From: Mycolicibacterium stellerae | GTDB lineage: Bacteria; Actinomycetota; Actinomycetes; Mycobacteriales; Mycobacteriaceae | NCBI RefSeq assembly: GCF_003719305.1 | Contig: NZ_RARC01000031.1 | Location: 1 to 64,000 of the forward strand | Direction of reading: 5' to 3' | DNA length: 64,000 nt | Shown: piece by piece, positions 36,318 to 44,420 of the stretch | Layout of the letters: each line of letters begins with the position of its first letter | How positions within the stretch are numbered: position 1 is the stretch's first letter | Translations under genes and position numbers: made by a program | The notes under the pieces: model-generated | The model's input: the letters and a program-made list of their open reading frames with translations, nothing else | What the model was told of the DNA's origin: nothing | Databases searched by the model: none

Positions 36318-37271
36318 ATGCGAGCGATCGTCGCGCGTGACCGCGCCGCAGGTATAGCCGGCCTCGCGGCAGAGGAGATGCCCTATCCGCACGCCGCCGA
36401 GAACGACGTCATCGTCCAGGTGTACTCGGCGGGGTTCACACCGGGTGAGCTCGATTGGCCGGCCACCTGGACCGACCGTGCCGGGCGCGACCGAACGCCG
36501 ACCATTCCCGGCCACGAGGTCTCCGGGGTGATCGCCGAACTGGGTTACGGGACGACTGGCCTGGCCGTCGGCCAACGGGTCTTCGGGGTCACCGACTGGT
36601 GCCGCAACGGCACACTGGCCGAATTCGTGGCAGTGGAGGCACGCAACCTTGCACCGCTATCGGCCGGAATCGATCACACCATGGCTGCGGCGCTGCCGAT
36701 TTCAGGCCTCACGGCCTGGCAGGGACTCTTCACCCACGGACGGCTCGAGGCTGGGCAGACCGTTTTGATTCACGGCGCCGCAGGCGGTGTCGGCTCGATA
36801 GCGGTGCAACTCGCACGGGAGGCGGGGGCGCGGGTGATCGGTACCGGCCGTGCCGCCCACCGGGAGACGGTCCTTGGCATGGGAGCGGAAGTCTTCGTGG
36901 ACCTGGATCGCGATCGACTCGAACGAATCGGTGAAGTGGACATGGTGTTCGATGTGATCGGAGGTCAAATACTGTGTCGCTCAGCGGCATTGGTCCGGCC
37001 GGGCGGTGTACTTGTAAGCATCGCAGAACCGCCGCCGAGCCCACCTGACAACATCCGGGCCGTCTTCTTCGTCGTCGAACCTGACCGCCAGGGGCTTGCC
37101 GAATTGGAGCACAGGCTCAGAGATGGGCGGCTGCGCCCACTCATCGGAGTGACACGACCCCTCGAAGAGGCCGCTGTGGCGTTCGGCCCGACGCACGGTG
37201 GTGGCGGCAAGACGATCATCCGAGTCATCGATGACGTGCCCGAAATTGTTGGCGAAGAGGCTGTTTCATGA
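36318..37271 (+). CDS. Zinc-free quinone-reductase-like oxidoreductase (MDR family)
   Basis: A 317-residue NADPH-dependent medium-chain reductase. It shows the N-terminal GroES-like domain (IPGHEVSGVIAELG) and the NADPH-binding IHGAAGGVGSIAVQLAREAGARVIG segment in pieces, followed by GRAAHRETVLGMGAEVFVD. It lacks the zinc-binding cysteines, as in quinone oxidoreductase and enoyl reductase branches. It starts 5 bases after the cupin stop and overlaps the next gene by 4 bases. It is likely to act on the same unknown substrate as the hydrolase and HD protein. Confidence 0.84.
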   Translation: MRAIVARDRAAGIAGLAAEEMPYPHAAENDVIVQVYSAGFTPGELDWPATWTDRAGRDRTPTIPGHEVSGVIAELGYGTTGLAVGQRVFGVTDWCRNGTLAEFVAVEARNLAPLSAGIDHTMAAALPISGLTAWQGLFTHGRLEAGQTVLIHGAAGGVGSIAVQLAREAGARVIGTGRAAHRETVLGMGAEVFVDLDRDRLERIGEVDMVFDVIGGQILCRSAALVRPGGVLVSIAEPPPSPPDNIRAVFFVVEPDRQGLAELEHRLRDGRLRPLIGVTRPLEEAAVAFGPTHGGGGKTIIRVIDDVPEIVGEEAVS

Positions 37272-37963
37272 CCGTGCCATCGGTCCTACTGGTCCCGGGT
37301 GCTTGGCACAGGCCCGACCACTTTCGGCTGCTGGTCGACGAACTGTCGGATGTCGACGTGCACACCGTGACGCTGACGAGCAGTGGTGACGACCCCGCGG
37401 CGCTGCAGGATATGCATGCCGACGCCGGTGTGATTGCGCGAGCCGCCGCAGCGATCGGCGGGCCCGTTGTCGTGGTCGCGCACTCGTACGGCGGAGTGCC
37501 CACCACGCAGGCATTCCGACAGGCGGGAAACGTCGCTCGCATCATCTTTCTCGCCGCGTTCCAGCTTCTTGCCGGTGAGTCGTTGTTATCCATCAACTGC
37601 GGTTCACTGATGCCGTGGGCGAGACGCCGCCGACAGAAGGGGATCGGCGACTACGTCGAGGTCGTTACGCCGATGACCGTGTTCTACAACGACGTCGAGG
37701 CCGAGACCGCCCGGTATGCGGTGGCTCGACTCGGTTATCAGTCCTACGCGTCGATGAGTCAGCGACTGACCGAGACAGCCTGGCAGACGATCCCGAGCAC
37801 GTACGTGATCTGCGAAGCCGACAACGCGATTCCTGTCGCGGCTCAGGAGGCAATGGCCCGCCGCGCCGATGACGTTGTGCGCTTGCCGACGTCGCACTCG
37901 CCCTTTCTGTCCCAGTCCGCAATGCTGGCCGGGTTGATCCGGCGATCGCTCGCCCGCGCCTGA
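37268..37963 (+). CDS. Alpha/beta hydrolase, 231 residues
   Basis: A compact hydrolase of the EstB/RsbQ-like group. VLLVPGAWHRPDHF supplies the oxyanion loop, VVVAHSYGGVPTTQAF the nucleophile Ser, and ADNAIP with a final TSHSPFL the acid and His. ATG 37268 overlaps the previous stop in ATGA. These small enzymes cleave esters or C-C bonds of polar acyl compounds; substrate unknown. An HD-domain gene follows 23 bases later with its own AAAGGAGA site. Confidence 0.83.
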   Translation: MTVPSVLLVPGAWHRPDHFRLLVDELSDVDVHTVTLTSSGDDPAALQDMHADAGVIARAAAAIGGPVVVVAHSYGGVPTTQAFRQAGNVARIIFLAAFQLLAGESLLSINCGSLMPWARRRRQKGIGDYVEVVTPMTVFYNDVEAETARYAVARLGYQSYASMSQRLTETAWQTIPSTYVICEADNAIPVAAQEAMARRADDVVRLPTSHSPFLSQSAMLAGLIRRSLARA

Positions 37964-37986
37964 AATGCAAGGAAAGGAGAATCAGC

Positions 37987-38604
37987 ATGGGAGCACCGAA
38001 TACTGAGCTGATAGGAGTCGACGCCGCATTCCCGCAGACGCAGGCGGCCACTGCCGCGGTGTCGGTGGCTACTCGCTTCTACTCGCCCGCGTTACTCCAC
38101 CACTGCTTCCGCTCGTACCTGTGGGCAGCGAAGTACGGAGCCGCGCACGGCATCGCCTTCGACGAGGAACTGCTCTATGTCTCGGCGATGCTTCACGACC
38201 TCGGTCTCACCGATGCATTCGACACCCACCGAGTGCCCTTCGAAGAATCGGGTGGAAACCTCGCGTGGGTGTTCGGGGTAGCGGCCGGTTGGCCAGTTGA
38301 GCGGGCCGCAAGAGCCGAGGAGATCATCGTGTTGCACATGCGCCCCGACGTGTGTGCGGCCGATGACCCCGAGTCGCACCTCTTGCAGGTCGCCACCAGC
38401 TGGGACGTCGCAGGGCGCCGGCCGGAGGAGTTTCCGGCAGAGCTGCGCGCGTGGATGCTTGCGCGCCATCCCCGACAAGGATTCGGTGACGAGTTCATCG
38501 CGTCCTTCGAGGACCAGGCGCGACGCAAGCCGGACAGCGCCGCCGCGGCGTCGATTGCCAACAACGGTGCGAGACGGATCAGGGCCAACCCGCTCGACGG
38601 CTGA
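37987..38604 (+). CDS. HD-domain protein, cyanamide-hydratase (Ddi2)-like
   Basis: A 205-residue metal-dependent HD-domain protein. The pattern matches the cyanamide hydratase/Ddi2 group: LLHHCFRSYLWAAKYG, then the His-Asp pair in AMLHDLGLTDAF, then RVPFEESGGN, a later IIVLHMRPD, and ATSWDVAG. Members of that group hydrate cyanamide to urea or act on related nitriles, but many are uncharacterised, so the substrate is not known. AAAGGAGA lies 8 bases before ATG 37987. It is the last gene of the MocR-linked operon. Confidence 0.78.
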   Translation: MGAPNTELIGVDAAFPQTQAATAAVSVATRFYSPALLHHCFRSYLWAAKYGAAHGIAFDEELLYVSAMLHDLGLTDAFDTHRVPFEESGGNLAWVFGVAAGWPVERAARAEEIIVLHMRPDVCAADDPESHLLQVATSWDVAGRRPEEFPAELRAWMLARHPRQGFGDEFIASFEDQARRKPDSAAAASIANNGARRIRANPLDG

Positions 38605-38618
38605 ACCGGGGGCGCCCC

Positions 38619-39134
38619 CTACTGGGGCGTCGGCTGAATGGATACGAGACGGAACGTGCCCCCCTCGGCGTCGTCAGGCGCGAACCGGACAACCAGGATG
38701 TCGGGAGGAAACTTGCTGGCAAGGTCGTTCAGGGTCCTCGGCAGGAACGCCTTCGCCTTGGCGTTGCCGTACCAATTGGGATCGGTCGGGTCGACGCCGA
38801 CAGTGTTCACGATGTCGATCGTGGCGTCCCATTGTTGAACCGGGTCCGGCGGCGGATCTCCGAATCCCGCCGACTTCAGGTATGCATCTCCTTGTCCCGC
38901 AAGGGTAATCGCAGCGCCACCACCGACTGGCGTCCCGGTGATGGTCCCGTCGACGGCATTGGCCGTCACTGACGTCAGTCGCGCGGTGCAGACATTGTCG
39001 ACAACGCTGGGCGGTGAGCAGAAACCGGGCAGCGGGGAACCATGAGCCGCGGCGACGTTCAGAACTACCGGAAGAGCCAGGACAGATATGGCGGTGCCGA
39101 TGGCGGTCATCGCGCGGCTGCACGCGTTTGGCAT
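38619..39134 (-). CDS. Secreted protein of unknown function
   Basis: A 171-residue protein with a signal peptide (hydrophobic stretch SVLALPVVLNVAAAHG, cleavage near residue 35) and two nearby Cys in the mature part (GFCSPP and NVCTARL). The rest has PDPVQQWDATIDIVNT and PPDILVVRFAPDD. I do not recognise the family. ATG 39134 is used since AGGAGGG lies 8 bases upstream; an earlier in-frame start would add seven residues. The region between it and the next gene holds a decayed dehydrogenase end. Confidence 0.7.
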   Translation of the reverse strand: MPNACSRAMTAIGTAISVLALPVVLNVAAAHGSPLPGFCSPPSVVDNVCTARLTSVTANAVDGTITGTPVGGGAAITLAGQGDAYLKSAGFGDPPPDPVQQWDATIDIVNTVGVDPTDPNWYGNAKAKAFLPRTLNDLASKFPPDILVVRFAPDDAEGGTFRLVSIQPTPQ

Positions 39135-39222
39135 CGAGATATCCCTCCTTCTCAAAGCATCGAGTCGTCGGCGGTCGACGTCACTGGAACTCTTTGCCAG
39201 GATCTGAACGGGTGTGTGCGAT

Positions 39223-39396
39223 TCAGGCGGCCACGACGGCGCGGTAATGCGCCTTGCCTGAACGCACCTCTATCACAGCTTGATTGATGTCGGCCATCGC
39301 GTGGGTGATTTTGCAAGCAGATCTTGGCGTCATTTGTTCGCGAACCTTGACGTCGGTCCCTGAGTTGGGAGAGCGATTGTTCGCGAAGGCTGACAT
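39223..39396 (-). pseudogene. Remnant of a zinc-type alcohol dehydrogenase C-terminus
   Basis: A 57-codon frame on the minus strand ends ADINQAVIEVRSGKAHYRAVV, typical of the last 25 residues of medium-chain dehydrogenases (ADINxAV...GKxxxRAVV). The upstream 30 codons match nothing, and no catalytic domain is present. It is probably a leftover from deletion of a dehydrogenase gene. It could also be a small gene, but there is no convincing ribosome-binding site. Confidence 0.5.
39334..39388 (+). repeat. Direct repeat TTGTTCGCGAA upstream of tetR
   Basis: TTGTTCGCGAA occurs at 39334 and 39378, 44 bases apart, each followed within three bases by TGACRTC. Both contain the palindrome TTCGCGAA. 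The role is not known; they lie in the decayed stretch before the TetR gene. Confidence 0.4.
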
Positions 39397-39511
39397 CAGC
39401 TTCGCCCGGCAGGTTGCCGTGCTTGCCGTGCCAGACGGGTCAGTGTCCGGTCGGGGCGCTATGGCGCTCGCGGTTCCGCGGCTCTGATGACTGAGCGGCT
39501 TATTGATCAGT

Positions 39512-39529
39512 TGATCTGATCTTAGATCA
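39512..39529. promoter_or_regulatory. Candidate operator of the TetR gene at 39569
   Basis: TGATCT, six bases, AGATCA: an 18-bp inverted repeat, with a further TGATCA just upstream (39504). It lies about 30 bases before the tetR -10 box and is a normal place for autoregulation. Confidence 0.5.
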
Positions 39530-39556
39530 TGTCTTCTAGTTCCGCTGATTCGGATT

Positions 39557-39562
39557 TAGGGT
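39557..39562 (+). promoter_or_regulatory. Candidate -10 box for leaderless tetR (39569)
   Basis: TAGGGT (TANNNT) lies 6 bases before ATG 39569; no ribosome-binding site. Confidence 0.45.
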
Positions 39563-39568
39563 CGGACC

Positions 39569-40249
39569 ATGCGATCGGAGAAGGGCCGTCCGGAGTCCTT
39601 CACCCGGGCCGCACGCAAGGCTCAGATCGTGGGCTGCGCGATCGAGGTGATCGCCGAAGTTGGCTTTGCCCAGGCATCGATCCGCAAGATCGCCGATCGA
39701 GTGGGCATCGCGATGAGCGCTGTGCTCTACCACTTCGGCAGCAAAGATAACCTGGTCGATGCGATCGTCGAGCATATGTACCGAACGATGCTTGCGCGCG
39801 TCGTCCCAGCGCTCGACGCTGCGCCAACTTCGGCGGAGAAGCTCGATGTCTATATCCGTTGCTGTATAGAGTATTTCGGCACCCACCGCGTCGCGCTGCA
39901 GGCGCTGGCCTCGCTGGGCACAGGTTATCGACCTAGCGACGGGCGACGCTTCGAAGAACTCGGACTCAGGCCGGACATCGCCGCGCAGTTGGCCTCTCTC
40001 GATCCCGCGATCATCCTGCGGGCCGGCCAGAATGACGGCGAGTTCGGGGACTTCCCCGTCGAGTCGACCGCCACAGCGCTGCGCGGTGCGGTCAACGGTG
40101 TGGTCGAGAAGATTCTGCGTGAACCCGATTACGACGCAAAGGGTTACGGCGAAGACTTAGTCGAAATGTTCGGCCGCATTGTCAGAGGCGCACGATGCGC
40201 ATCGCCGCGATCGGGGGGCGGCGACGTAGTGCCGCACATCCCGTCCTAG
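39569..40249 (+). CDS. TetR/AcrR-family regulator
   Basis: A 226-residue repressor. The N-terminal helix-turn-helix reads IEVIAEVGFAQASIRKIADRVGIAMSAVLYHFGSKDNLVDAI, seen as continuous domain sequence. The C-terminal half is helical with two adjacent cysteines (IRCCIEYFG) and is the ligand-binding part. It begins at ATG 39569 from what looks like a leaderless promoter. It is 25 bases upstream of an atpE-like gene with a strong ribosome-binding site, and of an esterase, so these three probably share a transcript. The ligand is not known. Confidence 0.85.
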   Translation: MRSEKGRPESFTRAARKAQIVGCAIEVIAEVGFAQASIRKIADRVGIAMSAVLYHFGSKDNLVDAIVEHMYRTMLARVVPALDAAPTSAEKLDVYIRCCIEYFGTHRVALQALASLGTGYRPSDGRRFEELGLRPDIAAQLASLDPAIILRAGQNDGEFGDFPVESTATALRGAVNGVVEKILREPDYDAKGYGEDLVEMFGRIVRGARCASPRSGGGDVVPHIPS

Positions 40250-40274
40250 CAATCCGCCCACTAGGAGGACCACC

Positions 40275-40541
40275 ATGGCCGCAGATCCCGAAATCGTTAA
40301 AGCGATCATAACCGCCGGAGGACTACTCGGCGGCGGTGTCATGATGGCCGGAGGCGCGATCGGAGCCGGCATTGGCGACGGCATGGCCGGGGCGCAACTC
40401 GTCGCGGGCGTCGCACGCCAGCCTGAAGCTCAACAACGAATGTTTGTGCCTTTCCTGATCACGGTGGGTCTGGTTGAAGCTGCATTCTTCATCAACGTCG
40501 CTTTTATGGCCCTCTTCGTGTTCGCCACACCTGGGCTCTAA
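40275..40541 (+). CDS. Stray ATP synthase subunit c (AtpE-like)
   Basis: An 88-residue proteolipid with two hydrophobic helices and a polar loop, very like mycobacterial AtpE. The proton-binding Glu is Glu68 in GLVEAAFFIN, the place of Glu61 in M. tuberculosis; Asp35 (GIGDG) matches Asp28. The loop keeps RQPEAQ. Differences from AtpE include a longer N-terminus and Phe71 for Tyr64. AGGAGGACCACC precedes ATG 40275. It lies outside any atp operon, after a TetR gene and before an esterase. A second c-subunit copy is unusual. Codon use is less GC-biased than in its neighbours. Whether it enters the ATP synthase ring is unknown. Confidence 0.88.
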   Translation: MAADPEIVKAIITAGGLLGGGVMMAGGAIGAGIGDGMAGAQLVAGVARQPEAQQRMFVPFLITVGLVEAAFFINVAFMALFVFATPGL

Positions 40542-40649
40542 GCATCTGGGGAGCCACGACAAACACCCGTCGGCGCTCACCGTTAGCAATAAGTATCCCT
40601 CCGGTGGGGTTAGACATGAACGAATCACATTCCACGGGAAAGGTTTCGG

Positions 40650-41675
40650 ATGAAAGGCAACGAAGCCCTGCACCACGCCAGCGCGCAGGAACCCGTCGCC
40701 GGTGGCGGCATCGCGCTATCAAGTGTCATACCCAACAGCCGGTTGGCGCAGTTCTCCGAGAGAGTCGGTATTGCTGCAGTGAACCGCTTGCCACTTCGGC
40801 TGCGCCCGCATGTGTTGCGGGCATCGCGCCAGGCACGGCCATCGCGGAAAGTTGCGGCTGGCATACCCGTCACAGAGCAAACAATGAGTGGGGTCCAGAT
40901 CACCTGGCTGGGTCGCCAACCCGGAAAAGACGTCATCATGTACTTGCACGGGGGCGCTTACATGGCCGGACCGGTCTTCCTCCAATGGAAGCTGCTCGCC
41001 GAGATTCATCGCCAGACCGGGCTCGCTGCGGCGATGGTGCTCTACCGCAGGCCGCCCCAAGACCCCCACCCGGCTGCCCTCGACGACGTGGTCACCGCCA
41101 TTCGGTCATTGCACGCCAACGGAGAACTGCGTGAGGGGCATTGGGTATTGGCCGGCGACAGTGCTGGAGGCCAACTCGCGTTGAGTGCGGCACAGCAGCT
41201 CCGCGACACCGACGGCCCGATGCCTGCGGGCATGATGCTAACCGCGCCGCTGGTGGACATGGAGTTAGCGCATCCGGATACGGTCGCGGCCATCGACGCT
41301 GCTGGCATCAAACGCGACGAGAAGTTCTGGTGGGCATTCAAGCTCTATGCCAACGGGATGCCGTTCAGCGACCCGACACTCTCACCGATCAACGCCTCGG
41401 TCGCTGGACTGCCACCGGTGCACCTAAATGTCGGCACCGAGGACTTCTTCCTCCACGATGTTCGCCGGCTCCGCAATGCAATGCTCCGCAATGGAGTTCG
41501 TGTCAGCTACATCGAACAGCAGGGCGCCGAACACGTCTACGCCCTACGTAGTGGCACACCCCAGGCGCGTTGGGCGGTCGCTGAACAAATCCGATGGCTA
41601 CGCGAAGTCCTACCGAGCGCTACACCGTCAACCGACAGCGCTATCGATGGCGGCAGCGCCGCCGCTGATAGCTGA
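40650..41675 (+). CDS. Hormone-sensitive-lipase-family esterase
   Basis: A 341-residue alpha/beta hydrolase of the HSL group. The oxyanion motif is YLHGGAYMAG, the nucleophile Ser is in AGDSAGGQLAL, and the catalytic acid and His are in VGTEDFF and GAEHVYAL. Many mycobacterial Lip proteins have this form and cleave short- to medium-chain esters. GGGAAAGG lies about 7 bases before ATG 40650. It follows the atpE-like gene by 108 bases, probably in the same operon. An IS21 remnant begins just after its stop. Confidence 0.84.
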   Translation: MKGNEALHHASAQEPVAGGGIALSSVIPNSRLAQFSERVGIAAVNRLPLRLRPHVLRASRQARPSRKVAAGIPVTEQTMSGVQITWLGRQPGKDVIMYLHGGAYMAGPVFLQWKLLAEIHRQTGLAAAMVLYRRPPQDPHPAALDDVVTAIRSLHANGELREGHWVLAGDSAGGQLALSAAQQLRDTDGPMPAGMMLTAPLVDMELAHPDTVAAIDAAGIKRDEKFWWAFKLYANGMPFSDPTLSPINASVAGLPPVHLNVGTEDFFLHDVRRLRNAMLRNGVRVSYIEQQGAEHVYALRSGTPQARWAVAEQIRWLREVLPSATPSTDSAIDGGSAAADS

Positions 41676-41725
41676 GCTATAACTTCCACGCTGGCTAAGT
41701 ACCACGGCTGCCGGTGAGGACTTCG

Positions 41726-42073
41726 ATGAGTCCGAAATCTCGGGTTGAGCTGTATGCGGCCATTCGTCGTGACGCCCGAGAGGGCATGTCCGGCCGCGAA
41801 CTTCAGCGTTCGCACGGTCTTGGCTGGCGCACCGTCCAGGCCGCGCTGGGATCGGCGTGGCCAGCGCAACGGGCACCGTACCCGACGCGGGCGTCAAAGC
41901 TCGACCCATTCAAACCAATCATTGATCTGATCCTCGTCGCCGACCTCGATGCACCACGCAAGCAGCGTCACACGATCACCCGCATCTTCGACCGTCTGTG
42001 CCGCGAGCACGACATGACTGATGTGTCCTATCCGGTAGTACGGGCCTACGTCCAGGAAAGGCACGATCCATGA
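41726..42073 (+). pseudogene. istA: Truncated IS21 transposase IstA
   Basis: A 115-residue product corresponding to the N-terminal DNA-binding part of IstA (SPKSRVELYAAIRRDAREG, the helix-turn-helix, then PFKPIIDLILVADLDAPRKQRHT). The frame then runs into a stop after ERHDP. The catalytic DDE domain, about 300 residues, is absent, so an in-frame deletion joined the start of istA to its end. The stop overlaps the istB ATG by 4 bases, as in intact IS21 elements. Confidence 0.8.
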
Positions 42074-42857
42074 CCGCACGGCGTGGACTGACCGAACAAG
42101 CCGCCGACGCCGCGATCGACCAGGCCTGCCGCATGCTGCGGCTACCCACCATCCGACAGCACTTCCCCGAGACCGCCGACAACGCTGCACGACACCAGCA
42201 GTCCTATCGCGCGTTCCCTGCCGAACTGCTTATGGCCGATGCGACGACCGCGCCCGCCGCCGCTCCCAACGCCGCATCCGCGCAGCGGCCTTTCCGCGCG
42301 AGAAATCTCTGCGCGCTTTCGATTACGACGCCAACCCCAATCTCGACCCCGCCGTCATCAACACCCTGGCCACCTGCGACTGGGTCCGCAAAGGCCAACC
42401 CCTGTGCCTCATCGGCGACAGCGGAACCGGCAAGAGCCACCTCTTGATCGCTCTGGGCACCGAAGCAGCCATGGCAGGCTTCCGCGTCAAATACACCCTG
42501 GCCGCCAAGCTTGTCAACGAACTCGTCGAAGCCGCCGACGAGATGACCCAGACCAAGACCATCGCCCGCTACGGCCGAGTCGACCTACTCTGCATCGACG
42601 AACTGGGCTACATAGCCCTGGACAAGCGCGGCGCCGAACTGCTCTTCCAGGTACTGACCGAGCGCGAGGAGAAAGCCTCCGTGGCCATCGCGAGCAACGA
42701 AGCCTTCAGCGGCTGGACCAAGACCTTCACCGACCCCCGACTCTGCGCCGCCATCGTGGACCGCCTCACCTTCGGCGGCAACATCATCGAAACCGGCACC
42801 GACTCCTACCGCGTCGCCCATACACTCCGCAACCGCGGCAACCAACCCGAGAAGTGA
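42070..42857 (+). pseudogene. istB: Frameshifted IS21 helper ATPase IstB
   Basis: The N-terminal part (MTARRGLTEQAADAAIDQACRML) is in the frame of ATG 42070. From 42240 onward the homology moves to another frame: CDDRARRRSQRRIRAAAFPREKS, then the Walker A GDSGTGKSHL and the Walker B LLCIDELGY. A single lost G near 42239-42240 (GATGC where GAGTGC is expected) explains it. The rest to 42857 is intact, so the loss is recent or a sequencing error. Confidence 0.82.
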
Positions 42858-42901
42858 CGCCAACATTCACCAACACAGCGGGACGCCCAAGGCCAACACC
42901 G

Positions 42902-42931
42902 ACGTCAAAATTCACGCACAAACGACGTCAT
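42902..42931 (+). repeat. Probable right terminal sequence of the IS21 remnant
   Basis: The sequence starts GACGTCAAAATTCACGC and ends AAACGACGTCA. GACGTC is at both ends. No inverted partner was found at the left end. Confidence 0.4.
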
Positions 42932-43055
42932 AGAATCCGAATGAAGCCACGTAGGTCCGCACAATGGGCCGAATGTACCGCCTACCTGAGCGCCGACGGG
43001 TACGACGGTAAGGGCTTCCGATGAGTGGGACTTCTCGGGTTGCGTGGACGCTTCA

Positions 43056-44420
43056 TTACTGGGCGCGGCTGAGTGCTCGGGTAACTTCATCGGCGCTGCG
43101 CTGTCCGGATTGGATCGCCCCGTCGATGTAGCCGGCCCACGCGGTTGCGGTCTCGGTGCCGGCCCAGTGCAACGGGCCTATGGGTGTCCGGAGAGCTGGG
43201 CCGAAGCGGGTCAGGGCCATCGGGGCGGCGAATGCGCCGTAGCAGCCGCGGGTGTATTCCTCGGCGGCCCAGTCACGTTCGAGGTAGGCGATGGGGTTGG
43301 CTGCGGATTCGCCAAAGTAAGCGACGAGGTCGTCTAGCACTGTGCTGCGCCGCTCCTGTGGTGAGAGCTTAGAGGCGAAGTCGGCGTGCCTGGCTTCAAG
43401 GAACCCCACGAGGACGCCGGGGCTACCGGTCGGCGGTGTGTTGTCAAAGACGGTGCCGAGTGGTCGTGAACCGCTGTTGGCCTGTCCGCTCAGGCCGTCG
43501 GCACGCCAAAACGGTTCCGGGTAGCCCACGTTGATCTTGATGACCCGCCCCATCGGCATGCGCTGCACCAGTTGGTCTCGATCCGTCGGTAGGGCTGGCT
43601 TGAACCGAATACGCGCGGCCAACGGTGGAGGGATGGCGACGATAACGCGCCGCGCCCGGTGAGTGGTGCCTGCGGCGGTGTAGAGCACCACATCGCCTGA
43701 GGTCCAGTCGATGTCGGTGATCGGCTTCTCGAGCACGATGCGGTCGGCCAGTTCTTCGGCGATGGTCAGCGCGATCCGCTGGGAGCCGCCCACGATGCGG
43801 TCCTGTTGGGCACCACCGGCGACGTTGATCAATGCATCAAGACCGCCCGCGGCATGGATGTAGAACAGAGCCCATAGCGCCGAGATATCCTGTGGCCCAG
43901 CGGCGAAGATGGCTTCTGTGGCCATACGCATGATGGCCTGTCCACCGTTGGTATTGAGTCTTCGGTCCAGCCAGGTCGCGAAGGTCTGTCCGTCGAGACG
44001 GTCACCGCCGCGGGCCGTCCAGGGTGCGTCCAGAGGGATTTTTCGGGCGGCGCGGCGCAATGCCCACTGGGCACTTCCGACGTCGGCCATGGCCACAGGA
44101 TTGAACAGCGGAATGCGGCCGGTGTACGTGCTGCGGGAGTTGCCCAGTTCGAGGATGTGGCGGCCGCTGGTGTGGGTGGGGAAGGTAGATAGCCCCAATT
44201 CCTCGATAAGGGCCAACACCCGGTGTTGCCCGGGACCGACCCACTGCCCGCCCATCTCAATGGTGACGCCGTCACACAATTCCTCGGTGAGCAACCGGCC
44301 ACCGACCCGATCGCGCGCCTCCAAAACGACGACCTCGCGGCCCCGTCGCAGGATCTCGCGTGCGGCGACCAGGCCGGCGACCCCGGCTCCAACGATCACC
44401 ACATCCACGGGCTTAGACAC
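43056..44420 (-). CDS. Flavin monoamine oxidase
   Basis: A 454-residue FAD amine oxidase, related to MAO and putrescine oxidase. It starts MSKPVDVVIVGAGVAGL, with the ADP-binding motif and then GGRLLTEELCDGVTIEMGGQW. TRGCYGAF holds the Cys that carries FAD covalently in MAO, and the end has HWAGTETATAWAGYIDGAI. GTG 44420 is preferred because GGAGG is 6 bases upstream and GTGTCTAA overlaps the end of the amidohydrolase gene by 8 bases; ATG 44441 lacks a site. Amines released by the amidohydrolase could be its substrate. Confidence 0.88.
   Translation of the reverse strand: MSKPVDVVIVGAGVAGLVAAREILRRGREVVVLEARDRVGGRLLTEELCDGVTIEMGGQWVGPGQHRVLALIEELGLSTFPTHTSGRHILELGNSRSTYTGRIPLFNPVAMADVGSAQWALRRAARKIPLDAPWTARGGDRLDGQTFATWLDRRLNTNGGQAIMRMATEAIFAAGPQDISALWALFYIHAAGGLDALINVAGGAQQDRIVGGSQRIALTIAEELADRIVLEKPITDIDWTSGDVVLYTAAGTTHRARRVIVAIPPPLAARIRFKPALPTDRDQLVQRMPMGRVIKINVGYPEPFWRADGLSGQANSGSRPLGTVFDNTPPTGSPGVLVGFLEARHADFASKLSPQERRSTVLDDLVAYFGESAANPIAYLERDWAAEEYTRGCYGAFAAPMALTRFGPALRTPIGPLHWAGTETATAWAGYIDGAIQSGQRSADEVTRALSRAQ

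Larger units (their letters stand above)
41690..42931 (+). mobile_element. Decayed IS21-family insertion sequence
   Basis: The order istA-istB with ATGA overlap identifies IS21 family. istA is reduced to about 116 codons and istB has a frameshift. The right end is probably near 42931, where GACGTCAAAATTCACGCACAAACG starts at 42902; no matching inverted end is seen on the left, so that end seems lost and the left boundary is approximate. The element cannot move itself. Confidence 0.75.

Noticed and set aside
42230..42250. Programmed frameshift in istB
   Set aside because: IS21 istB is normally a single frame, and one lost G explains the break; no slippery sequence was seen.
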